Of a stretch of 64,000 nt of DNA, positions 44,601 through 54,770 are shown piece after piece; position 1 is the first letter of the stretch; each line of letters starts with the position of its first letter. This stretch comes from Costus lasius. Its lineage: Eukaryota > Streptophyta > Magnoliopsida > Zingiberales > Costaceae. The translations under genes and the position numbers were made by a program. The notes under the pieces are model-generated. The model saw only the letters and a list, made by a program, of their open reading frames with translations, was not told the origin of the DNA and did no database searches. The DNA is taken from assembly GCA_027563935.2 (NCBI GenBank), contig JANVAS020000222.1, forward strand, positions 6,262,001-6,326,000, read 5' to 3'.

Positions 44601-45527
44601 CTGTCCCACCTGTCTTCTTCTCTTGAGTTCCTGTACATTTGAACAAATGTGAACTCCACATGCAGTGTCCAACACCCATGAAATAGAAGAAGATGAAACC
44701 ATGACTTCCATCACGTATATACCTGAGCCAGAAGGGATGCTTCCCCTCTTATCTCCTTCGAGCGCTTTACAGTCCTTTTTCCAGTGACCCAGCTGGCCAC
44801 AGTGGAAACACCTGTTGTCCTTTGACCGCTTAACCTTCTGTTTTAGAGCCTTGCTGTAACTCTTGACAGGGGCTTTGCCCTTCTTCCCCTTCTTCTTGTT
44901 CCTGGAAGGAACCATTAAGACAGAGGTTGAAGGCTTTCCCTTCAGAGTTTCCTCAGTAGTCAAGAGCATATTGAGCAGCTCTGCCGGAGTACAATCGATT
45001 TTGTTCATATTAAAGTTAATAATGAATGCATCGAAAGAAGGCGGGAGAGACTGCAGAATAATGTCTACAGCAAGCTCCTGATTGATGGTATGCCCCAGTT
45101 TCTCCAGAGCCTCCTTGTGCCCAATCATCTTGAGCACGTGAGCTCCCACTGGGCTCCCGTCAGCCAGTTTGCTCTGAAAGAAAAGCTTTGTCAGATTATA
45201 GCGTTCTGTCCTCGCCTGTGCAGCATACAGCATCTTGAGGTTCGCTATAATCTCTATAGCCGACATATCCTCATGCTGACGCTGCAGCGGTGGCGTCATA
45301 GACGCTAGCATCAGGCAAGCGACATCAATGCTATCATTGACGTGCTTTTCATAGGCTTCACGAACCGCCCTTGCGGCGTTCGCAGCGGGTTGAGGCGGTA
45401 CAGCCGTCTCGAGGACATACAGTTTCCTCTCTGCCTTAAGAACAATCTTAAGGTGTCCGAACCAGTCTGAGAAGTTTGGCCCAGCAAACTTCTCCCTTTC
45501 CAGTAGGGATCGCACATTGAAGCTCAT
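41643..45527 (-). CDS. K4 copia GAG-PR-INT-RT-RNaseH polyprotein (1294 aa), intact
   Basis: Encodes all replication functions of the element. Landmarks by residue: gag 1-230; zinc knuckle C240, C243, H248, C253; Lys/Gly-rich basic stretch 210-235; protease D287-T-A; integrase H421, H426, C452, C455 and catalytic D482, D545, E581 (D-X35-E); an acidic/Pro-rich linker 700-760; RT with D883 in QMDVKTAFLN and YVDD 968-971; RNase H D1141, E1184, D1220. All key residues are present. The start ATG (45525-45527) is the first in frame and has the same context as in K2 and K3; the stop lies ~20 bp before the 3' LTR, as in K2 and K3. No separate gag stop or frameshift signal is seen, so how gag is produced in excess is not evident. 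Confidence 0.97.
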   Translation of the reverse strand: MSFNVRSLLEREKFAGPNFSDWFGHLKIVLKAERKLYVLETAVPPQPAANAARAVREAYEKHVNDSIDVACLMLASMTPPLQRQHEDMSAIEIIANLKMLYAAQARTERYNLTKLFFQSKLADGSPVGAHVLKMIGHKEALEKLGHTINQELAVDIILQSLPPSFDAFIINFNMNKIDCTPAELLNMLLTTEETLKGKPSTSVLMVPSRNKKKGKKGKAPVKSYSKALKQKVKRSKDNRCFHCGQLGHWKKDCKALEGDKRGSIPSGSGIYVMEVMVSSSSISWVLDTACGVHICSNVQELKRRRQVGQHEVDLRVGNGARVAAVAVGDYYISLPSGIVLELNNYYFVPSITKNIISIPALVRKGFSFECKISKCYRTLDNIVYATGSINNGLFMLDMEYSIQNIDNKKAKYADDSTLLWHSRLGHINKKRIKLLHDHGLLGSFSYEEIDTCKACLMGKMTKAPFPNKGQRASGLLDLIHSDVCGPFSKHARGGYQYFITFTDDFSRYGYVYLMRHKSESFDKFKEFKNEVQNQLGRNIKALRSDRGGEYLSHAFTDYLKECGIISQLTPPGTPQWNGVSERRNRTLLDMVRSMMSQATLPYSFWGFALESAAKVLNRVPSKAVSKTPYELWYGKQPSLTFIKIWGCEAYVKKLASGKLESRSEKCIFVGYPKETKGYYFFDPKENKVFVARTAIFLEKEFLLQEASGREIKLDENPEEGQSSQAQLDEPEPVEQVTEQPEAQISREPRRSGRIRRQPERYDGVYIIDNDEPLTYADAVSGPESARWLEAMRAEMDSMSDNQVWDLVDPPPGVIPIGCKWIFKKKIDMDGNVVTYKGRLVVKGFKQIYGIDYDETFSPVAMFKSIRILFAIAAYYDYEIWQMDVKTAFLNGKLDEDVYMTQPEGFTNPADRHKICKLKKSIYGLKQASRSWNIRFDESISEFGFIKNEDDPCVYKRFSGSVITFLVLYVDDILIIGNDIPELHAVKAWLGKCFQMKDLGEAAYVLGVKIYRDRSKRLLGLCQSTYIDKVLERFHLENSKRGYLPVRHGLNLSKSQCPQTQTEKGEMDNTPYASAIGSIMYAMLCTRPDVAYGLSMTSRFQSNPGQAHWIAVKNILKYLRRTKDMFLIYGGQEELSIEGYTDASFQSDQDDFRSQSGYVFSLNGGAVVWKSFKQSTVADSTTEAEYVVASEASKEAVWIRKFVRELGVVPSSADPLVIFCDNTGAISQAKEPRSHQKSKHIQRRFHLIREIIDRGEIKICKVHTDDNLADPLTKPLAQQKHEKHCNNMGLRFLNH

Positions 45528-47278
45528 GGTGTTCGTTACTGCAGGAATCTACAACAATGCAAGAACAGCAAGGTCAGTATCAATGTTTAGAATCAATCCA
45601 GGACTTAAGAAAGATTCTTTTCTCACTATTTTATCTGACTAAAAAATCCATTAAAACAGTCCGAAAGAGTAACACTCTTTTAGTGAGATGGGATCCAGAT
45701 TTCATACTTGGTCTCCGCGTCCCGCTCAGGCGAGATAAGATGCACAGAGAATACAAGCACTAATTTCTGGTAGGCAGTCCCTGCCAATCGCCAACCCGTA
45801 CGATTCCCCTTCATCTGGGCAATCCAGCCGACTGTGCCAACTGAGTTGGTACAACACAATCTCTGACCCCACAGATGGCTACCTCCATGTGCTACCATAT
45901 GCGCCACATATGTAGCCTACATGGTCAAGCTGACCCGACCTACTCCCTGGACCACCACGTGCTATGCTGAGCAACGAGAAGCGATAAATCCCTTCTCTGT
46001 AACACGCAGGTGAAATCCCGCACCGTCTGAAGATAGATGGACGTGCCCACTGAGTGGGTACAACACGGCTCCAACGATAGTCAGAACAGTGAGGTTTCGC
46101 GTCAGAAGGCTTACGAGCTTGATATTTATGCGTTGGATTTTAACGGTCTTTTATCTTCTTACTATCAGGCAAATCCTATGGCTATAGCAGAAGATAAACT
46201 CATGCAATTCTAATTATAAAAGCAATAAATAGAAAGCATGCTGATCTTATGTGGTAAAAGCCCATGAACCCTAAGTAAGACCTTAAGTTATCTTAAGTCT
46301 TCACTTGCTTCTTGGGTCTTTTGCATCTCATCTGGTCCAACCCAGGGCCCTAGCGCTCAATGCAGCTCAGGTGCGCCCACCAGATGAATGCGCCTCTGCA
46401 ATGTGTGCTTTTGAGCTCTTGTCTAATCAAAATACATTTTGATCTATCTAGACAAGCTTGACTCGCAGGTCAAGTATACAATAAATTGATTAAAAATGTG
46501 ATTCGCAGATCACAAAACAAATTAATTTACAAGTTTAGTTCCAGGCTCGCAGGCCCCAGCACAGCACACATTAAATTGGGCATCCCACATAAGATAAAAT
46601 AAACAAGCATATGGCATCAATCAATCATCATGTGATCCCTTACAAAGAAAATAAAATTTTGAAAACCCCATAGGCATCAATTTTAATTTCCTTATGTGCC
46701 CTACAACCTTACAACGGTCCATTGATAGGGATCCACTCAACAATCTAGTTAGATCCATGCCCTTGCATGCACCAAGTCCTAACTGACTCGAGTTGACCTA
46801 ATGGTCAACCATGCATGCGCCAAGGGCTGAACAACCAACATGAGTTCTGGCAAGCGGGTGTGACCCCGGGCCTAACTCATGTGTGTTCACTGGTTGTCTC
46901 AACCAGACCTCGCTACACGCCTGTGATGCAATCGACCTATAGCCACCTTGTGCTTGCGCACAGGTGCCATCTGGTCGATCCATCTAGGCTGTCAGATGGT
47001 CTGATCAGACTATTGGATCTAACCTAGAGGGTGACTTCAACCCCATCAACCCATCTAAGGGTTTATAGTAAGCGCCACTTAGATCTAATGGTGAGCGCGC
47101 AAGTCATTTAGTTTGTTTTGAGAAAACATCAACAACATTCAACATGATAGATGCGCACATCATCATACATGCGCCAACAAGAAAGACTTCATCATCAAGT
47201 TTTCGCATGAAGTTAAGATCTAAGCTAGAGCGCAAACAAGGATCACAAAGCAATCATATAACCATACATACAACCGCA
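45528..47278 (-). other. K4 untranslated leader
   Basis: About 1.75 kb, collinear with the K3, K1 and K2 leaders. Only short ORFs, none conserved between copies. Confidence 0.8.
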
Positions 47279-47290
47279 CCTCTGATACCA
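47279..47290 (-). other. K4 primer-binding site
   Basis: CCTCTGATACCA on the plus strand, TGGTATCAGAGG in element orientation. The last base differs from the GC-ending site of K1-K3 and K6 but is shared with K7. It is two bases from the LTR at 47293. Confidence 0.9.
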
Positions 47291-47292
47291 AT

Positions 47293-48997
47293 TGAAGAAA
47301 CCCCTTTCAAGAGGGGGGGGCGCAAACCCAAAGCATGGCGCAAATAAAACTTTTCGAGCGGTAGCAAGGGTTTGATGATCTTTTGCATGTCATATGATCA
47401 ACTATCATAGATTGAATAGATCAAGAGTAGATCATACCATAGCCATCTTTCGGATGGTCCCTTGGAAGAAGAGATCGAAGAGGGTCTCCTCCACAAGATG
47501 CGCACACAAGATGAGAATTGACTTGCTTCTTGTTGCTCCTTGTGCTAGCAAGGATCTCCAAGATGTCCTTGATCGAATGAAGGAAAAAGGAGATGATCTT
47601 GGCGTGGATGAACTCCTCCTTGTTCTCGTCAAAACTCTCCACACCGAGAAAGATGCGTTTAGTTGCAAGAGAGACCAACATTCTCATCCAAAGTGAAGCG
47701 TTGAGAAACCATTTCCGAAACCTCCACTTCCAAAAATGGTAAGTCATCACTACAAGCGTTCATGTCTTATGAACCAAACCAAAACGCCAATTCGATTTAA
47801 CCATGCGTTCACACATATGTGAACCGGTTCAAATAGAATTCGGTCTAATTGATTTCAGTTCAAAGACCAAATTGAACCAAGCCAAGCCATGGTCTAAATC
47901 TCATCTGAACCATGAAGGTTCGAGATCTAACCGTACATCTCTTGATGCCTTTGATCTCACCGATCTAGCATCACTACTCTCGATCGAAGCTTACCGATCT
48001 CAAGCCCTAATCAATCAAACATGATCAGGCCAGATCTCACTTGCAATCAGAGTTTAAACTCCTTTAAACTGAACCAAAACAATTCAGTCCACACGATCTG
48101 ACTCAAGCAAGCCATATCATCAAATTGTGCGACCCTGAGGGTTTCCTTTAAATGTCGGTAACGATAACTTACGTTATCACGATCAGTGAGAGGTATCTAG
48201 CAACACATCACTGTCTCCCGATATAAAGAAAAGAGTCTTCCAAGACTACACCCAAAACATAGCACAAGTGTGAATCCACTTCACAAGGCATGCATGTGTC
48301 CTTTGCCACTGGATGTTCTTATTGGACAAGCGTGTCAAGCCTGTAACTCCAATATGATGAGCATGATTAGATCAGATGAACATAGTCACCTGGGTATGGC
48401 CATACACATTCTCAATCATCTCATTCAAGGGGGGGCCCTTTAGAACATCACACTCCAATTAAGGAGATGGCAATCCTTTATCTATCACTAGTGCCCTAAC
48501 CTGACTCAAGATCATTATCCAAGATAGTCTATAATCATTATGTTTCAAATGATATTAAACCACCTCAAAACAATGACAATCATCATTTAGAAACACAAGT
48601 GATCTCAAGTCAGAGGACATGTGCCACTTGTAGCATAAGGATTATTCACATTGTGACAAGCAATTGAATATCCTAATAGGGTCTGTCCAGTACATCCAAT
48701 GTACCTATGAGTCTACATCTTATTCCATGCTCGAAGCATCCTATAAGATTAGAACACACATTAGTCTCAATCATATCAAGGCTGTCTCATGTTCACCAAG
48801 ATATCTCGACTAAGGACTTAACTGCATGTCAGCCTAGCTGAACAGCTTTGAGACATTATTCAGAAGTACACATATTGCAGCAGATAATGTAACAACCTGA
48901 ATAACAACCATTGCCTTTATAAACAAAAGAGTTTATATACATGATACTCATGGAATCCCAAGGCCTCAAACATTAGCCTTAAGGGCATACCCCAACA
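47293..48997 (-). repeat. K4 5' LTR
   Basis: 1705 bp, nearly identical to 39915-41622. The outer edge CCCCAACA is followed by the TSD GTAAT and G2. Confidence 0.95.
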
Positions 48998-49006
48998 GTA
49001 ATAAGC

Positions 49007-49665
49007 TCAGGATCCTCTTTCCCATTTTTTTTTATTAATTTCTTTCTCTTCAATGGGGTATTCCATCCTAACACTATCAAATTCACCCCCATTTATCTCG
49101 CAATATCTTACTTGAGGATCAATAAATTCATCATCCTTCTTCTCATAAGACTCCAAAAGTTTAAATTTTTCTTCAAATATGTCCCAAGTATTTGTATTGC
49201 AAGGCACTACATTATGTGAGAGGGGACTAGATGGCTGGTAAAGTGTTGAGGAAGGGTTAATGGGGTATTCAAAATTTTCAAAATCATCAAAATTTGAAGA
49301 AGTTAAATCATAATCTGTGACTGGAGTCATGACTAATGATTGTTCTAACTCTGCAAAATTCTCAGATTCATCCTGGATTCCTTCCTCTATGTCATTTTTA
49401 TTATTGCCATAAAATATACTATGAAGATCCTCACTGTGTTTGTTCATAGCAGCTATAGAGTTTTCATGCAAGGCTTCTAAGTTGGATTTTTGAGGTTGAC
49501 TGTAGTTTGATTGTGGAATAAATGTTAGGTTATTCTGATAAAACATGTTTTTATGGTTCTCCCAACTTGGATTATAGGCACTAGGGCAAGAGTTAAGCAT
49601 GAAGGAATTCCTGATTGACATTCAGTGTAATGATGCCCATCATCAACAAATATTGCAAGTAATAA
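49007..49665 (-). pseudogene. G2 gag C-terminal remnant (Athila/Tat-like)
   Basis: The 204-codon ORF 49007-49621 opens with a segment containing YNPSWENH and later PQKSNLEAL. These resemble the YNPGWRNHPNFSW and Q-x-S-LE regions that follow the zinc knuckle in Athila/Tat gag proteins. Just upstream, in a shifted frame (about 49621-49665), the codons spell a degenerate knuckle C-N-I-C..D-G-H-H-Y-T-E-C, so the gag frame is broken there. The rest is acidic (a DESENFAELEQSL region and a YEKKDDEF region). Only the ~60 bp between 39850 and 39909 separates it, across K4, from the acidic ORF 39451-39849. No protease, RT or integrase lies between, so G2 lacks pol. G3 cuts the upstream side at 49733. 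Confidence 0.6.
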
Positions 49666-49732
49666 ATTTCAACTTAGAATATTGCATGCTTAAATAATCA
49701 ATTTGTTGAATAAAGGAATTTACCTTTGCTGA

Positions 49733-51574
49733 TGTTGTGATCCGCAAGTGCACAATACTCAAAGTAATAAAGAAAGATATCGAACCACAGAGACCTTATT
49801 GTTAAGTACCAAATAGTTGTATTCTTACTAGCTAAGCGATCGATTATAATGCAAGTGAACAATAAAAAGAGCGTAGAGATAATCAGAGAGAAACATTGGG
49901 ACTAGGGTTTCATCCTCCTTGATTCTAATGACTAGATTTAAATAAAAGGTCGTCAGACTAATCTTATCATTATAAAAACTTAATTTACTTCATAAAAGGA
50001 TTATCCCACTTTCGTGCAGACAATCATGTAGGGACTAATCCTCGCTTTCGTGCAAGATCTATCCCAAAGCTAAATATAAGTAAATCATCAATCAAAGAAC
50101 TCGAGATCACTTTCGTGCATCCGAATTCTAAGTTGATTGTCTCAAGTGGAATCTCAAGGATCACTTACGTGCATCCGAGACTCAACACAAGTTCTACTTA
50201 TGGTTCTCCAACATTCCGATCTTCACTTTCGTGCAAGATCTCCACGTTTGACAACTCAACTCTACCCTAGATTCAAATTATCATCTTGGCAATAAGATCA
50301 CTAAAATCAAATAATAAAGAACTAACCTAAGAGAGTTCCTAATTTGTAATTCTAGGGTTCCAAGTTCTCAAGCAAGTCACCTTTCGGTCCTTATTGCGAG
50401 AACTCTAAAACATGAATAATAGAATCAATCTATGGAGAATCAAAGACAAACAATCAGATAAGTAGAATCATCATAATAAAACTATTCTGACGAAAATAAG
50501 AGTTATTTAATCATTAAGAAATCAAAGTGAATTACGCCCATGTCCCAAAATATGATTAAGCTAGCATGGAAAGAGAAATACAATAAGACATAGTATCAAA
50601 GTGTTCAGAAATCAAAGAAGAAGAATAAACAACGTTACAACACGACTGTAATAGAAATTACATCCGTAATTTGCCTCCAAAACACGTTGTGAATAGTGCC
50701 GCGCCCCTTCTTTCATTGATTCCTCTTCCGATTGAAGTCCTCTTCCTCTAAAACCTCTGGGCTGTTGTCTTCTCCTCCAGGTGAAGCTTCTAGATAAAAA
50801 TCACGGCATGAGGTGTCCTCTACGCCTCTCGGTGAGAGGCCAAACCCTAACCGCCTCTCTATCAATTTCTCCCTTAATACTGGATAAAAATTAGGGCTTT
50901 CATTTTGTGTGTCTTCGCCTCTTAAAGATGAGTTCGTAGCAACTTTCAGATCTCAATTTGGAGGTGTGGATCAAAAGTTATGGTCCGCGCAAGTTTCAGC
51001 CTGAAAAACTCGCGCGTCCACGTATAAAATAGAGTACCGTATTTTAAAATAAGTAGTGCCGTAGTTTCTTTGTAGTTTTCTGGTAAACAATTACCCAAAA
51101 TACGGTACCATAAAATATTTTACGGCCGTGCCATAATTTTAGCAATTTATTCCATTCTGAATGCGCTCCAAACTACGGCAGTGTAATATTTCACGGTAGT
51201 GCCGTAAAATTACAAAAAGTCTCGAATCTAAAATCCACCAAATTACGGCAGGTGCTCCGATATTACGGTATCGTACGGAAATACGGTACCGTAATATAAA
51301 ATATGGCACTACCGTATTTTGGTCTTTTGCTCTGATTTGCGTGAAATTTGTTATGTTGACTCCTCTTGATGATGGTAACACTTCCATGTATTTGATTTTG
51401 CTCGAAAATGCCTCAAAATAGTGCCTTTTTACCAGAAAATCATGAAAAACCAAAATAGAAGTAGATTTTATAATATTTGATAATTTTGGCATAAAAATAA
51501 GCAAAAGATCTTCAATTGAGCATGAAAAGACTTATAAAATGATACAAAATATACTATATATTTTGGTGTCATCA
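49733..51574 (-). repeat. G3 3' LTR (Athila/Tat-type)
   Basis: In element orientation it starts TGATGACACC at 51574 and ends CTTGCGGATCACAACA at 49733, 1842 bp. It is homologous to the G1 LTR (36024-37704), with shared start, dyad cluster, 'CTTTCGTGCA'-type repeats near 50010-50240 and the CTCTGTGGTTCGATATC block near 49785. The sequence immediately upstream in element orientation (51575-52390) is the same 3' non-coding region that precedes the G1 LTR, so this is a 3' LTR. The flank GCTGA (49728-49732) would be its TSD in G2; the other end is outside the window. Confidence 0.72.
51034..51316. repeat. Dense TACGG/CCGTA dyad cluster in the G3 LTR
   Basis: About nine near-palindromic sites in 280 bp: near 51034, 51052, 51101, 51121, 51174, 51192, 51244, 51265 and 51282, with another at 51302. 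Examples are CACGGTAGTGCCGTAA (51192-51207), TACGGTACCGTA (51282-51293, perfect) and ATGGCACTACCGTAT (51302-51316). Spacing is irregular, so this is not a simple tandem repeat. Confidence 0.85.
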
Positions 51575-52395
51575 AATACATAAGGCTCAAACTTTGCTTG
51601 TCCTCACGCAAAAATCAAAAGTTGATTAAAAGAATTACCTTCTCATGCTCAATAAATTTCTAAAATACAATCATCAATTTAAAATTCCATCAATTGTTTC
51701 GCAAAACTTCAAATAAACATATCATTCTTAGAATTCAATCATTTGGATCCACAACTCAATAAAATAAAACTTTGCAGCTTGTATAATAATAAAATTTTCA
51801 ATCTCATGATTTCACCCAGTTTCAGTTCAAATCTATCATGCTTTTGTTTACAGGAATTAGGTTTCCAAGATCTTTTTCCACACATTTTTTTATTCATTTT
51901 TTTTCTTTTTCATGTATTTTGTTATTTTTGCATAGATGGCATGTACCCAATTAGATACACACTTTTTATTTTTGACTTCAACTCTTATCTTCTGTACCAC
52001 TATCAATTTTGCATAGTGCCAAGTAGAGGAGTCTTATTGTTTTTATCTCACATTATTTATCATGCATAGACTTCAACCCATGTCTTAGGTACCACTATCA
52101 ATTTTACATAGTGCCAAGTAGGGGAGTCTCTCACTATTTTTATGGATCTTGGATTCTTATTTCCCAACAAATAGTAAAAATAGACTAAACATCTACTAGG
52201 TTGATCAATTGTCATCAATTCACAAATCATACTTATATGTTCATTTTATTTAAAGGAGTAGTTTCACCTTTAGATTTTATTCCTCGAATAACACATCTAC
52301 CCAATATTTCATGCATCAACCAATGTTAAATTTCAAAGATATGCATTGAAGAAATAAATCTAACATGATAGGTTTCTCTCTAATCACAAATATGG
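51575..52395 (-). other. G3 3' non-coding region
   Basis: Reverse complement of the G1 region about 35230-36023. It contains CTTTGCTTGTCCTCACGC (polypurine-side 'GAGGACAAGCAAAG' in element orientation) and two copies of the ACTATCAATTTT-CATAGTGCC segment (near 52002 and 52092). It runs to 52395, where K5 inserted (left flank TATGG, 52391-52395). No gene. The 108-codon ORF at 51743-52069 is not conserved in G1. Confidence 0.65.
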
Positions 52396-54088
52396 TGAAG
52401 GTTCCCACTGGGGGGGCGAAACCCTAAAGCATGCGCAAGGATAAAATGGCATAGGCGGAATCTAGGGTTTCCTTAGGATCGAATAGCATGCATTATATGA
52501 TCAACTATCGAAAACTTGAATAGATAAGAAAAAAAAATTCTCACCATTGTCATCACTTGGATGGTGTCTTGGAATCAAAGACCAAAAGAGATCTTCTCCA
52601 AAGCGACGCACACAATTGATGTCGCCTACTCCCTTTGGCGTTCCTTGTGCTAGCAAGGTCCCAAAGCGTTCTTTGTCGAATGGAAAGGATGAAGAGCTTC
52701 TCTGCTTGGCGATTTCTTTTCCTCTTCTTTTCGTCAACCTCTTCACCACACGAGTGTCAAGAGACCAGAGGAAAGGGGGCAAGAGGCGAGAGAGATTAGC
52801 GTCGTGAGAGCCAACGTGAGAGGTGGTCATGAATGTGACATGCTATCTAAAAATAGCAAACACCATCTCCACTTGCGACCATGCATTACCCCAATCGCAA
52901 TTGCCTCTTTAATTGAACCATACGCTCATTCAATGAGCTAGTTCAAATTGATTTGGTTCAATAACCAAATAAACCAAGCAACTAGTCCAGATCATAATAA
53001 ACCCCTAAGGCTTAAGATCTGACCGCTCACTTCTTGATGCTTCTGATCTGAGGGATCTAGCATCCATTCTCTCGATCGAAGCTTACCGATCTCAAGCCCT
53101 AATCAATCAAACATGATCAGACCAGATCTCACTCACAATCAGAGATTAAATCCATTTAAACTGAACCCAAACAATTCAGTCCACACGATCTGACTTAAGT
53201 AAGCCATATCATCAAATTGTGCGACCCTGAGGGTTTCCTTTAAATGTCGGTAACGATAACTTACGTTATCACGATCAGTGAGGGGTATCTAGCAACACAT
53301 CACTGTCTCCCGATATAAAGGAAAGAGTCTTCCAAGACTACACCCAAATCACAGCACAAGTGTGAATCAAACTCACAAGGCATACATGATTCCTTTGCCA
53401 CTGGATGTTCTTATTGGACAAGCATGTCAAGCCTGTAACTCCAATATGATGAGCATGATTAGATCAGATGAACACAGTCACCTGGGTATGGCCATACACT
53501 TTCTCAATCATCTCATCCAGGGGGGCCCCTTTTGAAGATCACACTCCAATCAAGGAGATGGCAATCCTTTGTCTATCACTAGTGCCCTAACCTGACTCAA
53601 GCTCATTATCCAAGATAGTCTATAATCATTATGTTTCAAATGATATTGAACTAACTCAAAACAATGACAATCATCATTTAGAAACACAAGCGATCTCAAG
53701 TCAGAGGACATGTGCCACTTGTTACAATCAAGGATTATTCACATTGTGACAAGCAATTGAATATCCTAGTAGGGTCTGTCCAGTACATCCAATGTACCCA
53801 TGAGTCTACATCTTATTCCATGCTCGAAGCATCCTATAAGATTAGAACACATATTAGTCTCAATCATATCAAGGCTGTCTCATGTTCACCAAGATATATC
53901 GACTAAGGACAAAAGTACATGTCAGCCTAGCTGAACAGCTTTGAGACATTATTCAGAAGCACACTTATTGCAGCAGACAATGTAACAAACTGAATAACAA
54001 CCATTGCCTTTATAAACAAAAGAGTTTATACATGATACTGATACAATCCCAAGGCCTCAAACATTAGCCTTAAGGGCATACCCCAACA
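52396..54088 (-). repeat. K5 3' LTR
   Basis: 1693 bp, TGAAGGTTCCCACTGGGG..CATACCCCAACA on the plus strand, followed by the PPT complement ATCTCCCACTTG. The distal 600 bp is diverged from the other copies; the proximal 1 kb is well conserved. Confidence 0.93.
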
Positions 54089-54108
54089 ATCTCCCACTTG
54101 CACTTAAT

Positions 54109-54770
54109 CTAATGGTTGAGAAATCTCAAACCCATATTATTACAGTGCTTCTCATGCTTCTGCTGCGCCAGAGGCTTGGTAAGCGGGTCAGCCAGATTGT
54201 CATCTGTATGAACCTTGCAGACTTTGATCTCGCCACGATCAATGATCTCCCGGATCAAGTGAAACCGTCTCTGTATGTGCTTGGACTTCTGGTGCGACCG
54301 TGGTTCCTTTGCCTGTGCGATTGCTCCAGTGTTATCACAGAAGATAACCAAAGGATCTGCACTCGAAGGAACAACACCAAGTTCTCTCACGAACTTACGA
54401 ATCCACACTGCCTCCTTGGATGCTTCTGAGGCTGCAACATACTCGGCTTATGGAATCAGCAACGATAGACTGTTTGAAACTCTTCCACACCACTGCTCCT
54501 CCATTCAAGCTAAAAACATAGCCTGATTGCGATCGGAAATCATCCAGGTCAGACTGGAATGAAGCGTCAGTATATCCTTCAATACTGAGTTCTTCCTGAC
54601 CACCATATATCAAGAACATATCTTTGGTCCTCCGCAGATATTTCAAGATGTTCTTGACTGCAATCCAGTGTGCCTGACCTGGATTACTTTGGAATCGACT
54701 GGTCACGCTTAACCCATAAGCGACGTCTGGGCGAGTACACAACATCGCATACATAATGGACCCAATAGCT
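54109..54770 (-). pseudogene. K5 pol 3' fragment (end of RT, RNase H)
   Basis: RNase H with TDASF and CDNTGA motifs and the usual C-terminus ending FLNH (stop at 54109). A 5-bp deletion near 54450, in the STTEAEY-coding region, shifts the frame, so the piece is split into ORFs 54109-54408 and 54395-54754. Copia homology stops at 54770 inside the AIGSIMYAM segment, where the K6 leader begins. The matching upstream pol is at 59340-61743. Confidence 0.92.

Larger units (their letters stand above)
39915..48997 (-). mobile_element. K4: complete Ty1/copia element inserted in G2
   Basis: 9083 bp with 3' LTR 39915-41622, intact polyprotein 41643-45527, leader 45528-47278, PBS 47279-47290, 5' LTR 47293-48997, and the perfect TSD GTAAT (39910-39914 and 48998-49002). 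By eye the LTRs differ at about ten positions plus a G-run length difference (near 41049 versus 48429). All canonical parts are present and no stop or frameshift is visible, so this is the best autonomous candidate in the window. Confidence 0.97.

Noticed and set aside
49733..52395. Tandem LTR-sharing array of G2 and G3
   Set aside because: An LTR with 3' non-coding sequence on one side and gag on the other first suggested a tandem product. A simple insertion of G3 into G2 explains it equally well, and the deciding TSD lies outside the window.
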